Source: a virus
Length of the DNA: 23,050 bases
Direction: 5' to 3' (one strand)
Virus record (IMG/VR): IMGVR_UViG_3300022198_001925
Span: 1-23,050 of that record
A program made the translations under genes and the position numbers. Of this stretch, positions 23,032 to 23,050 are shown piece after piece (positions within the stretch are counted from its first letter, which is position 1; every line of letters starts with the position of its first letter). A model generated the notes under the pieces. That model made no database searches and was not told the DNA's origin. It saw only the letters and a list, made by a program, of their open reading frames with translations.

Positions 23032-23050
23032 TACCATTGATCCCGCTTCG
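23031..23050 (-). CDS. 3' end of the preceding gene (possibly terminase large subunit), partial
   Basis: Reading leftward from the edge, one frame gives K-R-D-Q-W and then a TAA at 23033-23031 that shares a base with an ATG at 23031, forming a TAATG junction. The same junction type joins other gene pairs here (at 18320, 14337 and 5443). The gene before the portal in tailed phages is usually the terminase large subunit, so that identity is positional inference only. With five codons visible, even the existence of the gene is tentative. Confidence 0.3.

Noticed and set aside
1-23050. tRNA genes, CRISPR arrays, insertion sequences, integrase or attachment site
   Set aside because: No direct repeat arrays, cloverleaf-like segments or transposase/integrase motifs were seen in either strand.

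Overview
The window is a densely packed virion-structure module of a tailed double-stranded DNA phage (or prophage). Every credible gene lies on the minus strand, so transcription runs from right (23050) to left (1). The order portal, small accessory genes, scaffold, major capsid, capsid-associated lectin-like protein, adaptor, tail/fibre genes, then two very large ejection-type proteins suits a short-tailed (podovirus-like) phage. I see no sheath, tube or obvious tape-measure gene, no tRNA, no CRISPR array, no integrase and no insertion sequence. The host cannot be read directly. One small gene (18320-18856) ends in a dockerin-like pair of calcium-loop repeats of the kind abundant in Planctomycetes, so a planctomycete or similar aquatic Gram-negative host is a reasonable but unproven guess.

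Region by region: 23050-20632 holds the last codons of a preceding gene (terminase by position), the portal, an acidic 200-residue protein and an overprinted lysine-rich 32-residue peptide. 20625-17949 holds a fibre-like protein with a lectin-like end, two small proteins and the dockerin-like cargo gene, which is set apart by a 110-base non-coding leader. 17949-15281 is the head core: scaffold, major capsid protein and a capsid-adjacent lectin-like protein, closed by a strong hairpin terminator (15226-15260). 15206-13207 carries a calcineurin-like phosphoesterase, a small soluble protein, a membrane/coiled-coil protein, a lipoprotein and an RS-rich basic peptide; the membrane pair may be lysis or membrane-entry functions. 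13210-8592 holds an adaptor/connector-like protein and a duplicated set of tail proteins, including an SGNH/GDSL-type esterase that carries a 66-residue module also found as a stand-alone gene. 8595-4055 holds further tail/appendage proteins, including a 26-cysteine protein and a protein with a carbohydrate-binding jelly roll. 4047-1 holds two large proteins that look like internal virion/ejection proteins; the second runs off the left edge.

Most genes are joined by ATGA, TAATG or TGATG overlaps or 1-12 base gaps, so translation is probably coupled along one or a few long late mRNAs. The only clear breaks are the leader at 18857-18966, the terminator/start region at 15207-15280 and the hairpin at 1633-1656. 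The most distinctive features are the SGNH hydrolase with its portable module, the segmental duplication of tail genes, the dockerin-like cargo gene, and the overprinting of a poly-lysine peptide on a poly-glutamate tail. All family names come from motif reading; no database search was possible.
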